DNA from: Pediococcus stilesii
Lineage (GTDB): Bacteria > Bacillota > Bacilli > Lactobacillales > Lactobacillaceae
Reading direction: 5' to 3'
Length of the DNA stretch: 64,000 nucleotides
NCBI RefSeq assembly: GCF_001437075.1
Contig: NZ_JQBX01000005.1
Span: 1 to 64,000 of the forward strand
Under the pieces are notes generated by a model. That model ran no database searches and had not been told where the DNA came from. It was given only the letters and a program-made list of their open reading frames with translations. Numbering within the stretch: the first letter of the stretch is position 1; each line of letters begins with the position of its first letter. Positions 11,365-21,158 of this stretch are shown here, in pieces. The translations under genes and the position numbers were made by a program.

Positions 11365-11958
11365 ATGAACTTGGTCCCAACAGTTATTGAACAATCATCA
11401 CGCGGCGAACGCGCTTACGATATTTACTCACGACTATTAAAAGATCGAATTATCATGTTATCAGGTCCAATTGATGATGATCTTGCAAACTCGATTATCT
11501 CTCAATTGCTTTTCCTAGATGCACAAGATTCAGAAAAAGACATTTACCTTTACATTAACTCTCCAGGTGGTGTGGTTACTGCCGGACTTGCAATCTACGA
11601 CACGATGAACTTCATCAAATCTGATGTTCAGACAATCGTGATGGGTATGGCTGCTTCAATGGCCAGTGTCCTTGCTTCTTCTGGAACAAAGGGCAAACGC
11701 TTTGCTCTACCACATTCAGAGGTCATGATTCATCAGCCTTCTGGTGGTGCTCAAGGCCAGCAAACAGAAATTGAAATTGCTGCCGAACAGATCTTGAAAA
11801 CTCGTCGAGAATTAAACAACATTTTGGCTGAAAATTCTGGACAACCGCTTGAAAAGATCAATATCGATACGGAACGTGATAACTACTTAACAGCACAAGA
11901 TGCCGTTGAATATGGTCTGATTGATGGTATTATGGAAAAAAATGATAACCTCAAATAA
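11365..11958 (+). CDS. clpP: ATP-dependent Clp protease proteolytic subunit
   Basis: A 197-aa serine peptidase that forms the 14-subunit chamber served by ClpX, ClpC and ClpE. The catalytic triad is visible: Ser98 in GMAASMASV, His123 in MIHQPSGG and Asp172 in [19 protein letters not shown]. An AAAGGAGG ribosome binding site precedes the ATG. Upstream is a CtsR operator, so it belongs to the class III heat-shock regulon. It is one of the few plus-strand genes here and ends at a bidirectional terminator. Confidence 0.98.
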   Translation: MNLVPTVIEQSSRGERAYDIYSRLLKDRIIMLSGPIDDDLANSIISQLLFLDAQDSEKDIYLYINSPGGVVTAGLAIYDTMNFIKSDVQTIVMGMAASMASVLASSGTKGKRFALPHSEVMIHQPSGGAQGQQTEIEIAAEQILKTRRELNNILAENSGQPLEKINIDTERDNYLTAQDAVEYGLIDGIMEKNDNLK

Positions 11959-11977
11959 TTGATGTTTATCTAAAAGT

Positions 11978-12020
11978 AAAAAAGATGGTGTGGACGAACT
12001 TTATCCACATCATCTTTTTT
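11978..12020. terminator. Bidirectional terminator between clpP and the 91-aa gene
   Basis: AAAAAAGATG(g)TGTGGA pairs with TCCACA(t)CATCTTTTTT, with A- and T-runs on the two sides. It serves the convergent genes. Confidence 0.85.
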
Positions 12021-12030
12021 ATATTAGCTA

Positions 12031-12306
12031 CTATTTATTTCCTAGAGCACTTTCCATCATCTTATATCGGAATTCAAACACCTCTTCGGCCATTTGAGCT
12101 TCCCCTTCAATTTCTTCATCTAAAACCGTGAATGTCTTTTCGATATCCACAGGTGGATAAATATAATGATTAGGGTCTTCGCCATTTTTCATCTTTAACC
12201 AGCCCCAGAAGTTATCTTCAATCATATATCCACTGGACAAAACTTTTACAATTGTTCCCATTCTTCCATCCCATAGTTGGACAAATTGAAATTCAGAATA
12301 ATTCAT
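12031..12306 (-). CDS. Hypothetical protein, 91 aa
   Basis: I do not recognise this family. It is a small, soluble, acidic protein with many aromatic residues in the first half (FVQLWDGRMGTIV, FWGWLK) and an acidic, helical C-terminal third rich in Glu and Met. It has no signal peptide, membrane segment or cysteines. The ATG follows a GGGGATG motif. It is flanked by its own downstream terminator (shared with clpP) and by the autolysin terminator upstream, so it looks like a single-gene unit. The first part reads like a small beta-barrel of SH3 type, which is a guess. Confidence 0.75.
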   Translation of the reverse strand: MNYSEFQFVQLWDGRMGTIVKVLSSGYMIEDNFWGWLKMKNGEDPNHYIYPPVDIEKTFTVLDEEIEGEAQMAEEVFEFRYKMMESALGNK

Positions 12307-12335
12307 TTAGTTCATCCCCATCTTTAATAATAAAA

Positions 12336-12361
12336 AGACTGAACAACGTTAAGAACAGTCT
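12336..12361 (-). terminator. Terminator after the autolysin gene
   Basis: AGACTG/CAGTCT stem with a 14-nt loop and a TTTTTA tail on the minus strand. Confidence 0.65.
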
Positions 12362-12397
12362 CTTTACCAGTATTATTTCATTTTTCTAGAATAAAAA

Positions 12398-15169
12398 CTA
12401 GAGCGTAATTGCTGAAGTACGTCCGTCCAGCTTATAAAATCCGTTTGTATTAACACAGTTAATCAAGCTACTTACGTAAGTTGTAGACGTTGCGTATCCA
12501 CCAGCCTTAATTGCTTTAATTGATTCAATATAATTAGCGGCCTTATTAGTGAATGCGTTGGAATATTGAGGTCTCGATTGCAATTTCTGAGCATAATCGG
12601 CAATTGAGTCCTTAATCGAAGAATATTTTCTAAATTTAGCATTAACGGTCACTGTTCTTCCATTAATCACTTCTTGAGTCTTCATCGTCACGTAATCGCC
12701 CGTCCAATTCTTATCAGCCTTAATTCCGAATAAGTTATTAGCTTGTTTTGCTAGTCCTGACGTTCCATACGCGCTCTCCAATACTGCCTGAGCCATTGCT
12801 ACAGATGCATAAAGGCCATTATCTTTACATACACTCATCACGTCAGCGGCGATTTGATTGACAAAATTGGTTTGTGTACTCGTCCAACCACTATTTGATA
12901 ATTTAATCACCTGTGATGAACTGGAATTCCCAGCACTATTGCTACTAGTATTACTACCAGGAACCGTCACGTCTGATTTATTGATCCAACTAACGACCTT
13001 ATCTAAGAGTAATCGGGAACCATTTGTTTGAATTACTTTATATGTTTTCCCCTTTACACCGTCGTAAATATTTTGGCCGGTTGCCCATCGTTTAGCACTT
13101 GATTTAATTGTAACGTTGGACCCTACACCGATTGTTGACTGGTTTGCATTGCCCGTTGGTTTATTGGTAGTTGGCTTAGTTGCTGCATTGGTTGTACCAC
13201 CAGGAACGGTCACATCTGACTTATTAATCCAACTGACCACCTTATCCAATAATAAACGCGAACCATTTGTTTGAATTACTTTGTAGGTTTGGCCTTTAAC
13301 CGCGCCATAAATATTTTGACCGGTTGCCCATTTCTTAGCACTGGTCTTGATGGTGACATTGGATCCAACCTTAATTGTTTGGCTTGTATTAGTCGTTGGA
13401 CGACTAGTATTTTGGCTATTATTTGTATTATTGGCTGACGTACCAGGAACAGTTACATCTGCTTTGTTAATCCAACTAACCACCTTATCCAACAATAGAC
13501 GCGAGCCATTTGTTTGAATTACCTTGTACGTTTTGCCTTTAACCGCGCCATAAATATTTTGACCGGTTGCCCATTTCTTAGCACTGGTCTTGATGGTGAC
13601 ATTGGATCCAACCTTAATTGTTTGGCTTGTATTAGTCGTTGGACGACTAGTATTTTGGCTATTATTTGTATTATTGGCTGACGTACCAGGAACAGTTACA
13701 TCTGCTTTGTTAATCCAACTAACCACCTTATCCAACAATAGACGCGAGCCATTTGTTTGAATTACCTTGTACGTTTTGCCTTTAACCGCGCCATAAATAT
13801 TTTGACCGGTTGCCCATTTCTTAGCATTCGTCTTGATTGTGACACTGGATCCGACCTTAATTGCTTGGCTCGTATTAGTCGTTGGACGACTAGTATTTTG
13901 GCTATTATTTGTATTATTGGCTGACGTACCAGGAACAGTTACATCTGCTTTGTTAATCCAACTAACCACCTTATCCAACAATAGACGCGAGCCATTTGTT
14001 TGAATTACCTTATACGTTTTGCCCTTAACCGCACCATAAATATCTTGACCAGTTGCCCATTTTTTAGCACTAGTCTTGATTGTAACGTTGGATCCAACTT
14101 TAATCTTGGAATTATCAACGTTATTACTGCCATTTGAAGAATTACCACTGTTTGAACCAGTATTATTGGTGCTAGTTCCATTCGAATTCGCATTAAATCC
14201 GTACTGTAAATCACGCGCAAATTGAGATTGTGATACACCGTGAGTTGCTAAATAGCCGTATGGGTCAACGTGATTTCCCCAGACATTATTGGTGATCCAA
14301 ACGTGTGATTTAATCCCGACATATTTTTTATCATCTAACGTAACAGGAATATTCCATTTTTGTGCGGAATCTCTAAGTAAATTAACATATGTTGTATAGT
14401 CTTTTTTGAATTGAGCGTCGGAATAGGTTTGTGCAAGTTCGACTTGAACAGGAGCATTTTCATTAGCCCATTGTCCAGCTCCCCAAGCAACATAACCTTC
14501 TTCACCAACGGCGTAGACCTTTCCACCGTCACCAACAATATATTGAACGTAGGTTTGATCGGTACTCCATTCGCGTTTTTCAAAAGTTGCAACATTCTTA
14601 GCTGGGGCATATGTTCCGGTCGCATGCGCAACAATTATTTTATTGTTGGTTTTTTGATCACTACCCTCATTTTCAGCTAATTTATAAGTATTATCGACAG
14701 TGTAACTTTTCTGAGTTGATGTTTTTGCAGTCGCTGGTTCAACATCCGTGTTAGTTGTTGATTTCGCTGTAGTGGTCGTTTTTGCCGTTGTAACGGCGGC
14801 ACTACTCGTAGGAGCAACGGCTGTACTAGTCTTAGCGCTGACGCTACTTGTGGCCTTAGTATTTTGTTGTTGCGCCGCACTGGATGCTGAACTTGATACA
14901 GCAGCAGAACTAGTATTCAAGGTCGCATTGGAACTTGCACTAGTTTGAGTGGTCGATTTTTGGGTCAACTTGACACTTGCTTCACTAACAGGTGCCATTG
15001 TGGTATTTTGATCAATTGGACGAACGCTGTCTTTATTTTCAGTCGTGTCTGCATGTACATTAGCTACATTATTTCCAATTCCAGCTAATCCAAAACTGGC
15101 AGTTGCAATACCGGCATAAACCCACTGTTTTCCTGATTTAAACATCTTATAATGTTTTCTTACTTCCAT
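12398..15169 (-). CDS. Bifunctional autolysin: amidase, five SH3 repeats, glucosaminidase
   Basis: A 923-aa secreted cell-wall hydrolase. Residues 1-40 are a KxYKxGKxW-type signal peptide (KHYKMFKSGKQW, then a hydrophobic core, cut likely after VHA40). Residues 41-165 are a Ser/Thr/Ala linker, probably glycosylated. Residues ~175-325 look like an amidase_2/PGRP domain (N-acetylmuramoyl-L-alanine amidase) with candidate zinc ligands His182, His289 and His300. Five SH3-like wall-binding repeats start at 356, 437, 518, 599 and 680, exactly 81 residues apart. Residues ~760-915 are a glucosaminidase domain with the likely catalytic Glu798 in AMAQAVLESAYG. No LPXTG anchor is present. The domain set resembles Atl/Acm-type enzymes for daughter-cell separation, but the exact gene name is uncertain. 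Confidence 0.92.
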   Translation of the reverse strand: MEVRKHYKMFKSGKQWVYAGIATASFGLAGIGNNVANVHADTTENKDSVRPIDQNTTMAPVSEASVKLTQKSTTQTSASSNATLNTSSAAVSSSASSAAQQQNTKATSSVSAKTSTAVAPTSSAAVTTAKTTTTAKSTTNTDVEPATAKTSTQKSYTVDNTYKLAENEGSDQKTNNKIIVAHATGTYAPAKNVATFEKREWSTDQTYVQYIVGDGGKVYAVGEEGYVAWGAGQWANENAPVQVELAQTYSDAQFKKDYTTYVNLLRDSAQKWNIPVTLDDKKYVGIKSHVWITNNVWGNHVDPYGYLATHGVSQSQFARDLQYGFNANSNGTSTNNTGSNSGNSSNGSNNVDNSKIKVGSNVTIKTSAKKWATGQDIYGAVKGKTYKVIQTNGSRLLLDKVVSWINKADVTVPGTSANNTNNSQNTSRPTTNTSQAIKVGSSVTIKTNAKKWATGQNIYGAVKGKTYKVIQTNGSRLLLDKVVSWINKADVTVPGTSANNTNNSQNTSRPTTNTSQTIKVGSNVTIKTSAKKWATGQNIYGAVKGKTYKVIQTNGSRLLLDKVVSWINKADVTVPGTSANNTNNSQNTSRPTTNTSQTIKVGSNVTIKTSAKKWATGQNIYGAVKGQTYKVIQTNGSRLLLDKVVSWINKSDVTVPGGTTNAATKPTTNKPTGNANQSTIGVGSNVTIKSSAKRWATGQNIYDGVKGKTYKVIQTNGSRLLLDKVVSWINKSDVTVPGSNTSSNSAGNSSSSQVIKLSNSGWTSTQTNFVNQIAADVMSVCKDNGLYASVAMAQAVLESAYGTSGLAKQANNLFGIKADKNWTGDYVTMKTQEVINGRTVTVNAKFRKYSSIKDSIADYAQKLQSRPQYSNAFTNKAANYIESIKAIKAGGYATSTTYVSSLINCVNTNGFYKLDGRTSAITL
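12958..14104 (-). repeat. Five tandem 243-bp repeats in the autolysin gene
   Basis: Each unit encodes a ~59-residue SH3-like domain plus a ~22-residue Asn/Thr/Ser linker. Unit boundaries at 13441, 13684 and 13927 are exactly 243 bases apart. The units from 13441 to 13926 are nearly identical at the DNA level, while the outer units (12958-13198 and the one ending at 14104) have diverged more. This points to recent duplication or gene conversion in the middle of the array. Confidence 0.95.
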
Positions 15170-15310
15170 ACACTTACTACTCCCTTAATTAAATTTACTA
15201 TTCATCTTTCATCATATCGACTTAATATTATCATGATTGCAAATCGGCGTATTTTACATTCCAATTACAATCGCTTTCTTTGTACTATTGCCGGTACATT
15301 TGTAAAAAAA

Positions 15311-15347
15311 AGAATCCCAGCAACGTTCTTGCTAGGACCCTAATTCT
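15311..15347 (-). terminator. Intrinsic terminator after whiA
   Basis: Stem AGAAT/ATTCT plus TCCTAGCAA/TTGCTGGGA (one G-U) and a 5-nt loop, then a T7 run on the minus strand. It ends the rapZ-yvcK-whiA operon. The rest of 15170-15310 upstream of the autolysin is AT-rich and holds no gene. Confidence 0.85.
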
Positions 15348-15352
15348 TAACT

Positions 15353-16282
15353 TTATGCCCGGAGTTTCTCGGCATACTGATTTATTTTTCTTAGTCGGTG
15401 ATTAATTCCAGATTTTGAGATTGGACCACCCGGTACTAGTTCTCCTAATTCTTTCAAACTAACTTCGCGATGTGCCAACCTAGTTTCGGCAACTTCACGT
15501 AACTTAGGCGGTAGCTCACCCAATCCAACGGTTTCGTCAATGTACTGAATATTATTTATTTGTTTCATTGAAGCATTAGCAACCTTATTTAAATTCGCCG
15601 TTTCGCAATTAACTAGTCGGTTTACCGAATTGCGCATGTCCCGCATGATGCGCACATCTTCAAATTTTAACATTGAATTCGTCGCGCCAATTAATTGTAG
15701 GAAGTCGGCAATGTGTTCTGCTTCCTTTAAATAGACAATATAACCGCTACGCCGTTCCGTCGTTCGTGCGTTAAAGTTATACCGATTAATCCAATCCGCA
15801 ATCATCTGATTATGGGATTCATACAACGAATAAATTTCCAAATGGTATCGACTAGTTTCCGGATTATTAACCGAACCACTGGCCAAAAATGCCCCTCGTA
15901 AATAGGAACGCACTTCTGACTCTGCTGTTAATATTCCTTCTGGGACTTTTTCATTTATTTGAAAATCATCCTTCAAAATGGATAAATCATTTAATAATTC
16001 TTTCACACCCGTCCGTAAACGAACAATATAGAGATTATTCTTTTTTAACTTCATTTTTCGACGAACGCTTAATTCGGCCTCAAGGTGGTAAAATTCCTTT
16101 AATAAAGAATAAATCCTTCTCGCAATGGCCGGATTTTCGGTTTGCGTGTTCAACGTTAATTGCTGGTTGCTGATCCCAATTGCACCATTCATCCGAATTA
16201 AGGCCATCAATTCAGCCTTAGCATTATTTTCATGCACTTCTAAACTGGTTAGCTCTTTTTTTACTTCACTAGCGTATGACAA
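15353..16282 (-). CDS. whiA: DNA-binding protein WhiA
   Basis: A 309-aa protein with a degenerate LAGLIDADG homing-endonuclease fold in the N-terminal two thirds (the segment [15 protein letters not shown] near residue 128 is diagnostic) and a C-terminal helix-turn-helix ([23 protein letters not shown], split as residues ~275-300). WhiA affects cell division and chromosome segregation in Bacillus and is a sporulation regulator in actinomycetes; its exact role in lactobacilli is unsettled. It is the third gene of rapZ-yvcK-whiA, 12 bases after yvcK. Confidence 0.96.
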   Translation of the reverse strand: MSYASEVKKELTSLEVHENNAKAELMALIRMNGAIGISNQQLTLNTQTENPAIARRIYSLLKEFYHLEAELSVRRKMKLKKNNLYIVRLRTGVKELLNDLSILKDDFQINEKVPEGILTAESEVRSYLRGAFLASGSVNNPETSRYHLEIYSLYESHNQMIADWINRYNFNARTTERRSGYIVYLKEAEHIADFLQLIGATNSMLKFEDVRIMRDMRNSVNRLVNCETANLNKVANASMKQINNIQYIDETVGLGELPPKLREVAETRLAHREVSLKELGELVPGGPISKSGINHRLRKINQYAEKLRA

Positions 16283-16294
16283 TTTATAGTCCTC

Positions 16295-17296
16295 CTAATC
16301 GTGTTTCTCAATGGGATTACTACAGATGTTCATTAATTCATCAACTACTTTTTTCCCATTATGGAAAGCACCGCCATCCCTCAACAATAAGAAATTGTCT
16401 GAAATGACTCGTACCCCCTGTGCTCGGAGTCCTTTAAAATCGTGGACTACTTGTTTTGAGACCTCATCGTATCGATTAAAATCCATGTATGATTCTGGAA
16501 CCACCTCTGTATTAACCAACACCGTATCAATGAAATTACGTCCCAAGTGTTTATCTAGTGTTCTAACATGTTCAGCATCGGTAAAATCGATTGTTTCACC
16601 TTTTTGAGTCATGATATTGCAAATATAAACAACTTCAGCCTTGGTTTTTAAAACGGCACGCCCGATATCTTCAATCATTAGATTAGGCAAGATGCTCGTA
16701 AACAAACTTCCTGGTCCCAAGATGATTTCGTCAGCATTTTCAATTGCTTGCAGTGCTTCAGGAACCGCTTTAGGCTTTTTATTTTCACTCCATGGATTGT
16801 TTTCAACCCAGATTTCCTTAATGTTTTTATGGGCCGCAGTGATCTCTGCCTCGCCGGCCAGACTCGAACCATCAGTGAATTTAGCATGTAACACCAACGG
16901 CTCCGCACTCGCGGGGTAAACGTGCCCTTCAACTTGAAGCATTTCAGACAACTCTCGGATTGCTGGGTCAATTCCACCACGCATTTCAGAAAGCGCCGCA
17001 ATAATTAAATTTCCAATGGCGTGACCCGCCAAGAATTTATCCTCACTTTTAAAACGATATTGAAAAATATCCTTCAGTTGTGGAGAAATATCCGATAAAG
17101 CAACCATTACATTTCGAATATCCCCTGGTGGCACAACATTAACGTAATCTCGAATGATTCCGGATGATCCACCATCGTCAGCAACCGTTACGATTGCCGT
17201 AATGTCTGCATTCCGTTTGTGTAACTCGCTTAGAATAACTGGAAGTCCCGTCCCACCACCAATTACTACAATCTTTGGTCCCGTTTTTTTAATCAT
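16295..17296 (-). CDS. yvcK: YvcK/GlmR-family gluconeogenesis factor
   Basis: A 333-aa member of the CofD-like family. Its N-terminal nucleotide-binding loop [13 protein letters not shown] and the DDGGSSG and [13 protein letters not shown] motifs are clear. In Bacillus and Listeria it binds UDP-GlcNAc and steers carbon into cell-wall precursor synthesis. Its start overlaps the rapZ stop by 4 bases (ATGA), so the two are translationally coupled. Confidence 0.95.
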   Translation of the reverse strand: MIKKTGPKIVVIGGGTGLPVILSELHKRNADITAIVTVADDGGSSGIIRDYVNVVPPGDIRNVMVALSDISPQLKDIFQYRFKSEDKFLAGHAIGNLIIAALSEMRGGIDPAIRELSEMLQVEGHVYPASAEPLVLHAKFTDGSSLAGEAEITAAHKNIKEIWVENNPWSENKKPKAVPEALQAIENADEIILGPGSLFTSILPNLMIEDIGRAVLKTKAEVVYICNIMTQKGETIDFTDAEHVRTLDKHLGRNFIDTVLVNTEVVPESYMDFNRYDEVSKQVVHDFKGLRAQGVRVISDNFLLLRDGGAFHNGKKVVDELMNICSNPIEKHD

Positions 17297-18183
17297 GATC
17301 GATTTACCGTTTCCTTTCGCTTATTTGCATCCCGGTGCGAAATATGCGTAACATAATGTTCAGATAAATCTTTACCAAGGCGCTCTGCAATTGCAACGGA
17401 ACGATGTTGTCCACCGGTACATCCAATGGCAATGGTCAAATTAGACTTCCCTTCATGCTGATATCCCGGCATTATATCGGTCAAGAGTTTGAGGTAATCC
17501 TGATAAAATTGCTCCGTTGCTGGCTGGTTCATTACATAGTCATACACCGCTCGATCAGTACCAAGCTTATCCTTTAATTCCGGTACATAGTATGGATTTG
17601 GCAAAAAACGAACATCCATAATTATGTCGGCATCAATTGGAATACCATACTTATATCCAAACGAAACAACCTCAACATGAAACTTTGGAATCGTTTTATT
17701 GGTTGAGAAATGTTCAAAAATATTGGCACGAAGTTCACGTGGAGTTAGGTCCGTTGTATCAATTACAATTTGTGCTTCCGACTTTATTGGAGCTAACAAT
17801 TCTCGCTCTTTTCTGACGCCATCAGCTACTCGTCCGTCCATCGCCAACGGATGTGCACGACGTGTTTCTTTATACCGTGCTACTAGTTCCTTATCGGTCG
17901 CATCTAAAAATAGAACATCAGTTTTAATTTCTTGATCAGATCCATTTCCAGATAGCATGGTTAAAATTTGATCATAGAAACCACGCGAGCGTAAATCAAC
18001 CACTAACGCTACTTTTTTAATTTTTCCATTTTCTTTAATTAATTCCCAAAATTTTGGTAGTAAAGCTGGTGGCATGTTATCAACACAAAAGAAGCCTAAG
18101 TCTTCAAAACTCTGCATTGCAACCGTCTTTCCAGCGCCGCTCATTCCCGTCACTACTACTAACTGTAATGATTCATTCTTCAT
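17293..18183 (-). CDS. rapZ: RNase adapter protein RapZ (YvcJ)
   Basis: A 296-aa P-loop protein ([16 protein letters not shown] at the N-terminus; a second conserved block [16 protein letters not shown] near the C-terminus). The family hydrolyses nucleotides and binds RNA; in Escherichia coli RapZ controls glmS via small RNAs, and YvcJ affects competence in Bacillus. The ATG at 18183 was chosen because GGGGG lies about 8 bases upstream. It is first in the rapZ-yvcK-whiA operon. Confidence 0.95.
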   Translation of the reverse strand: MKNESLQLVVVTGMSGAGKTVAMQSFEDLGFFCVDNMPPALLPKFWELIKENGKIKKVALVVDLRSRGFYDQILTMLSGNGSDQEIKTDVLFLDATDKELVARYKETRRAHPLAMDGRVADGVRKERELLAPIKSEAQIVIDTTDLTPRELRANIFEHFSTNKTIPKFHVEVVSFGYKYGIPIDADIIMDVRFLPNPYYVPELKDKLGTDRAVYDYVMNQPATEQFYQDYLKLLTDIMPGYQHEGKSNLTIAIGCTGGQHRSVAIAERLGKDLSEHYVTHISHRDANKRKETVNRS

Positions 18184-18214
18184 TAACAATTCCCCCTATC
18201 AAGGTAACTACTCC

Positions 18215-18236
18215 AGTATAACACATCCGGGTGTGT
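18215..18236 (-). promoter_or_regulatory. Candidate rapZ operon promoter with a palindromic spacer
   Basis: The minus strand has an extended -10, TGTTATACT, with TATACT at 18215-18220. The spacer just upstream (18221-18236) is a near-perfect palindrome, ACACATCCGGGTGTGT. No good -35 is visible. Confidence 0.45.
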
Positions 18237-18252
18237 CTTTTTTAAAAGATAA

Positions 18253-18286
18253 AAATGAAGTTAGAACCTAAATCCTAACTTCATTT
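18253..18286 (-). terminator. Intrinsic terminator after uvrA
   Basis: Perfect 12-bp stem AAATGAAGTTAG/CTAACTTCATTT with a 10-nt loop, followed by TTATCTTTT on the minus strand. Confidence 0.85.
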
Positions 18287-18293
18287 GCTAAAA

Positions 18294-21146
18294 CTATTTT
18301 TGATGCGCCTTGGTTCGCTTTGTATCGCGCTCTAAAACGTCCTTTAAATATTGACCAGTGTAGCTTTCAGAAACTGCCGCAATCTCCTCTGGGGTTCCCG
18401 TGGCAATTATTTGACCACCACCTTCGCCGCCTTCTGGTCCTAAGTCGATCAAATGATCGGCCGTTTTGATGACGTCCAAATTATGTTCAATCACCAAAAC
18501 GGTATTGCCGTTGTCCACAAGTCGTTGTAAAACATCCAACAATCGCCGAATGTCATCCGTATGCAGACCGGTTGTCGGCTCATCTAGAATATAAAAATTC
18601 TTTCCGTTAGCTTTCTTGTGTAATTCTGCAGCCAGCTTCATTCGCTGTGCCTCACCACCAGACAAGGTTGTCGCCGATTGTCCTAAATGAACGTATCCTA
18701 AACCAACATCGATAATCGTTTGCAATTTTCGCGCAATTTTTGGAATTGGATCAAAGAATTTAGCTGCCTCTTCAACCGTCATTTCTAGGACATCCGCAAT
18801 GGTTTTTCCTTTATACTTAACTTCCAATGTTTCTGAATTATAACGTGTTCCATGACAAACTTCGCAAGGAACGTATACATCTGGAAGAAAATTCATTTCA
18901 ATCTTTAGAATCCCATCACCTTTACAGGCTTCACAACGGCCACCTTTAACATTAAAACTGAACCGTCCCTTTGTGTATCCCCTTAGTTTTGCCTCATTAG
19001 TTTGTGCGAACAAACCACGGACATCATCAAATACACTAGTGTACGTGGCAGGATTACTTCTTGGAGTCCGCCCAATCGGAGTCTGGTCAATATTAATAAT
19101 TTTTTCAATATTTTTAATGCCACTAACTGATTTATATTTACCGGGTTTTTCTGAATTATGATTAAGCTTTTGAGCCAATACGCGCTTTAAAACCATATTA
19201 ACCAGAGTTGACTTTCCCGATCCAGAAACGCCAGTAACTGCGATAAATTCGCCTAAAGGAAAATCGACGTTAATATTTTTTAGGTTATTCTCTTGAACGC
19301 CCTTTAACGTAATTGATTGTCCATTCCCCGATCGTCGCTCGGTTGGCACTGGAATAAACTTTTTACCAGATAAGTACTGGCCAGTTAGTGATTTTCGACT
19401 TTTAGCCACCTGTTTGGGCGTCCCAGCGGCCATTACTTCGCCACCATTTTCTCCCGCTCCAGGACCAATATCAATCAAATAGTCCGCTGCCCACATGGTA
19501 TCTTCATCATGTTCAACAACTACCAATGTATTACCTAAATCACGCATCTTCTTCAAGGAACTAATTAAACGGTCGTTATCACGTTGATGAAGCCCAATTG
19601 ACGGTTCATCTAAAATATAAAGCACACCGGAGAGGTTCGAACCGATTTGAGTTGCCAGTCGAATTCGTTGTGCCTCCCCTCCTGAAAGCGTTCGTGCTGA
19701 ACGGCTCAAAGTTAGGTATTCTAGTCCAACATTTCGTAAGAAGTTTAATCGATCTTTTATTTCTTTTAAAATCGGCGTCGCAATGGCCGTGTTCTGTTCT
19801 GAAAAAATCAGCTTGCCAAAAAATTGAATCTCGCTATCAATTGGTAATGCTGAAACTTCTCCGATATGTTTACCGTCCACTTTCACTGACAATGCCTTAC
19901 GATTCAAACGGTATCCATGACAAGTCTGGCATGTCAACTCACGCATATATTGACGCATCTGATCCCGTGTAAAATCGCTGTTAGTTTCATGGTAACGCCG
20001 TTCTATATTCACGATGACTCCCTCAAAAATTGAGTCAACGTCACGAACTCCACCAAAGTCATTTTCGTAATGAAAATGGAACTTTTTACCTTTTGAACCA
20101 TACAAAACAATCTTTTGATCAGCTTTTGGTAAATCTTCAAAAGGTGTGTCCATGTCAATACCAAAACTCTCTGCCGCTTGTTCTAAAAGTGTTGGATAAT
20201 ACTGTGAACTAATCGGATTCCAGGGTGCAATTACCCCTTCTCTCAACGTCTTGGTACTATCTGTCACAACAAGATCTAGATCGACTTCCAGTTTAACTCC
20301 CAGTCCATCACAGTCTGGACAAGCACCAAACGGAGCGTTAAATGAAAAGAGACGAGGTTCTAATTCTCCTACCGTAAAACCACAAATCGGACATGAATAA
20401 TGTTCAGAAAACAGAATTGGTTCTTCACCGATTACATCGGCTGTTGCATATCCGTTACTCAATCGTAAAGACGCCTCGAAAGAATCGAACAGTCTTGATC
20501 GGATTCCATCTTTAACAACAATCCGATCAACAACAACGTCAATTGAATGTACCTTAGTTTTTTCTAGTTCCGGTACTTCCTCGACATCCATCGTTTCGCC
20601 ATCAACACGAACTCGAACGAAGCCTTCACGTTTCACTTTTTCAAATATCTTTTTATGTTGTCCTTTTTTGGATCGAATAATTGGTGAAATAATTTGAACT
20701 TTGGTTCTTTCTGGCAGAGCCAAAACTCGATCAACCATCTGTTCCACCGTTTGACTAGTAATTAATGTTCCATCATTTGGACAAATGGGTTGTCCAACTC
20801 GTGCCCACAATAGTCGTAGATAGTCGTTGATTTCAGTAACCGTTCCGACTGTTGAACGTGGATTTTTAGAGGTTGTTTTCTGATCAATTGAGATTGCGGG
20901 ACTTAATCCATCAATCGAATCGACGTCCGGCTTATCCATTTGCCCTAAAAATTGGCGAGCATATGCGGACAAACTTTCAACGTATCGCCGTTGGCCTTCA
21001 GCATATAAGGTATCAAACGCCAATGAACTTTTCCCAGAACCTGATAATCCTGTTACCACCACGAGTTTGTCTCGTGGAATGGTTACATCAATATTCTTTA
21101 AATTATGAGCTCTAGCTCCATGAATAATAATTTTGTCATTTGCCAA
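18294..21146 (-). CDS. uvrA: Excinuclease ABC subunit A
   Basis: The damage-recognition ATPase of nucleotide excision repair, 950 aa. Two ABC modules are present: Walker [15 protein letters not shown] near residue 31 and [12 protein letters not shown] near residue 640, with signature motifs [12 protein letters not shown] and [12 protein letters not shown]. Zinc-binding cysteine pairs are visible (CPICG...CPDC near 255-285 and CEACKGDG...CEVCHG near 740-770). It is 12 bases after uvrB, so the genes form one LexA-controlled operon. Confidence 0.98.
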   Translation of the reverse strand: MANDKIIIHGARAHNLKNIDVTIPRDKLVVVTGLSGSGKSSLAFDTLYAEGQRRYVESLSAYARQFLGQMDKPDVDSIDGLSPAISIDQKTTSKNPRSTVGTVTEINDYLRLLWARVGQPICPNDGTLITSQTVEQMVDRVLALPERTKVQIISPIIRSKKGQHKKIFEKVKREGFVRVRVDGETMDVEEVPELEKTKVHSIDVVVDRIVVKDGIRSRLFDSFEASLRLSNGYATADVIGEEPILFSEHYSCPICGFTVGELEPRLFSFNAPFGACPDCDGLGVKLEVDLDLVVTDSTKTLREGVIAPWNPISSQYYPTLLEQAAESFGIDMDTPFEDLPKADQKIVLYGSKGKKFHFHYENDFGGVRDVDSIFEGVIVNIERRYHETNSDFTRDQMRQYMRELTCQTCHGYRLNRKALSVKVDGKHIGEVSALPIDSEIQFFGKLIFSEQNTAIATPILKEIKDRLNFLRNVGLEYLTLSRSARTLSGGEAQRIRLATQIGSNLSGVLYILDEPSIGLHQRDNDRLISSLKKMRDLGNTLVVVEHDEDTMWAADYLIDIGPGAGENGGEVMAAGTPKQVAKSRKSLTGQYLSGKKFIPVPTERRSGNGQSITLKGVQENNLKNINVDFPLGEFIAVTGVSGSGKSTLVNMVLKRVLAQKLNHNSEKPGKYKSVSGIKNIEKIINIDQTPIGRTPRSNPATYTSVFDDVRGLFAQTNEAKLRGYTKGRFSFNVKGGRCEACKGDGILKIEMNFLPDVYVPCEVCHGTRYNSETLEVKYKGKTIADVLEMTVEEAAKFFDPIPKIARKLQTIIDVGLGYVHLGQSATTLSGGEAQRMKLAAELHKKANGKNFYILDEPTTGLHTDDIRRLLDVLQRLVDNGNTVLVIEHNLDVIKTADHLIDLGPEGGEGGGQIIATGTPEEIAAVSESYTGQYLKDVLERDTKRTKAHQK

Positions 21147-21158
21147 AAAAGCTTCCCC

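Noticed and set aside
12958-14104. CRISPR array, suggested by regular spacing
   Set aside because: The 243-bp period is an in-frame coding repeat with conserved SH3-like domains, without short palindromic repeats and unique spacers.
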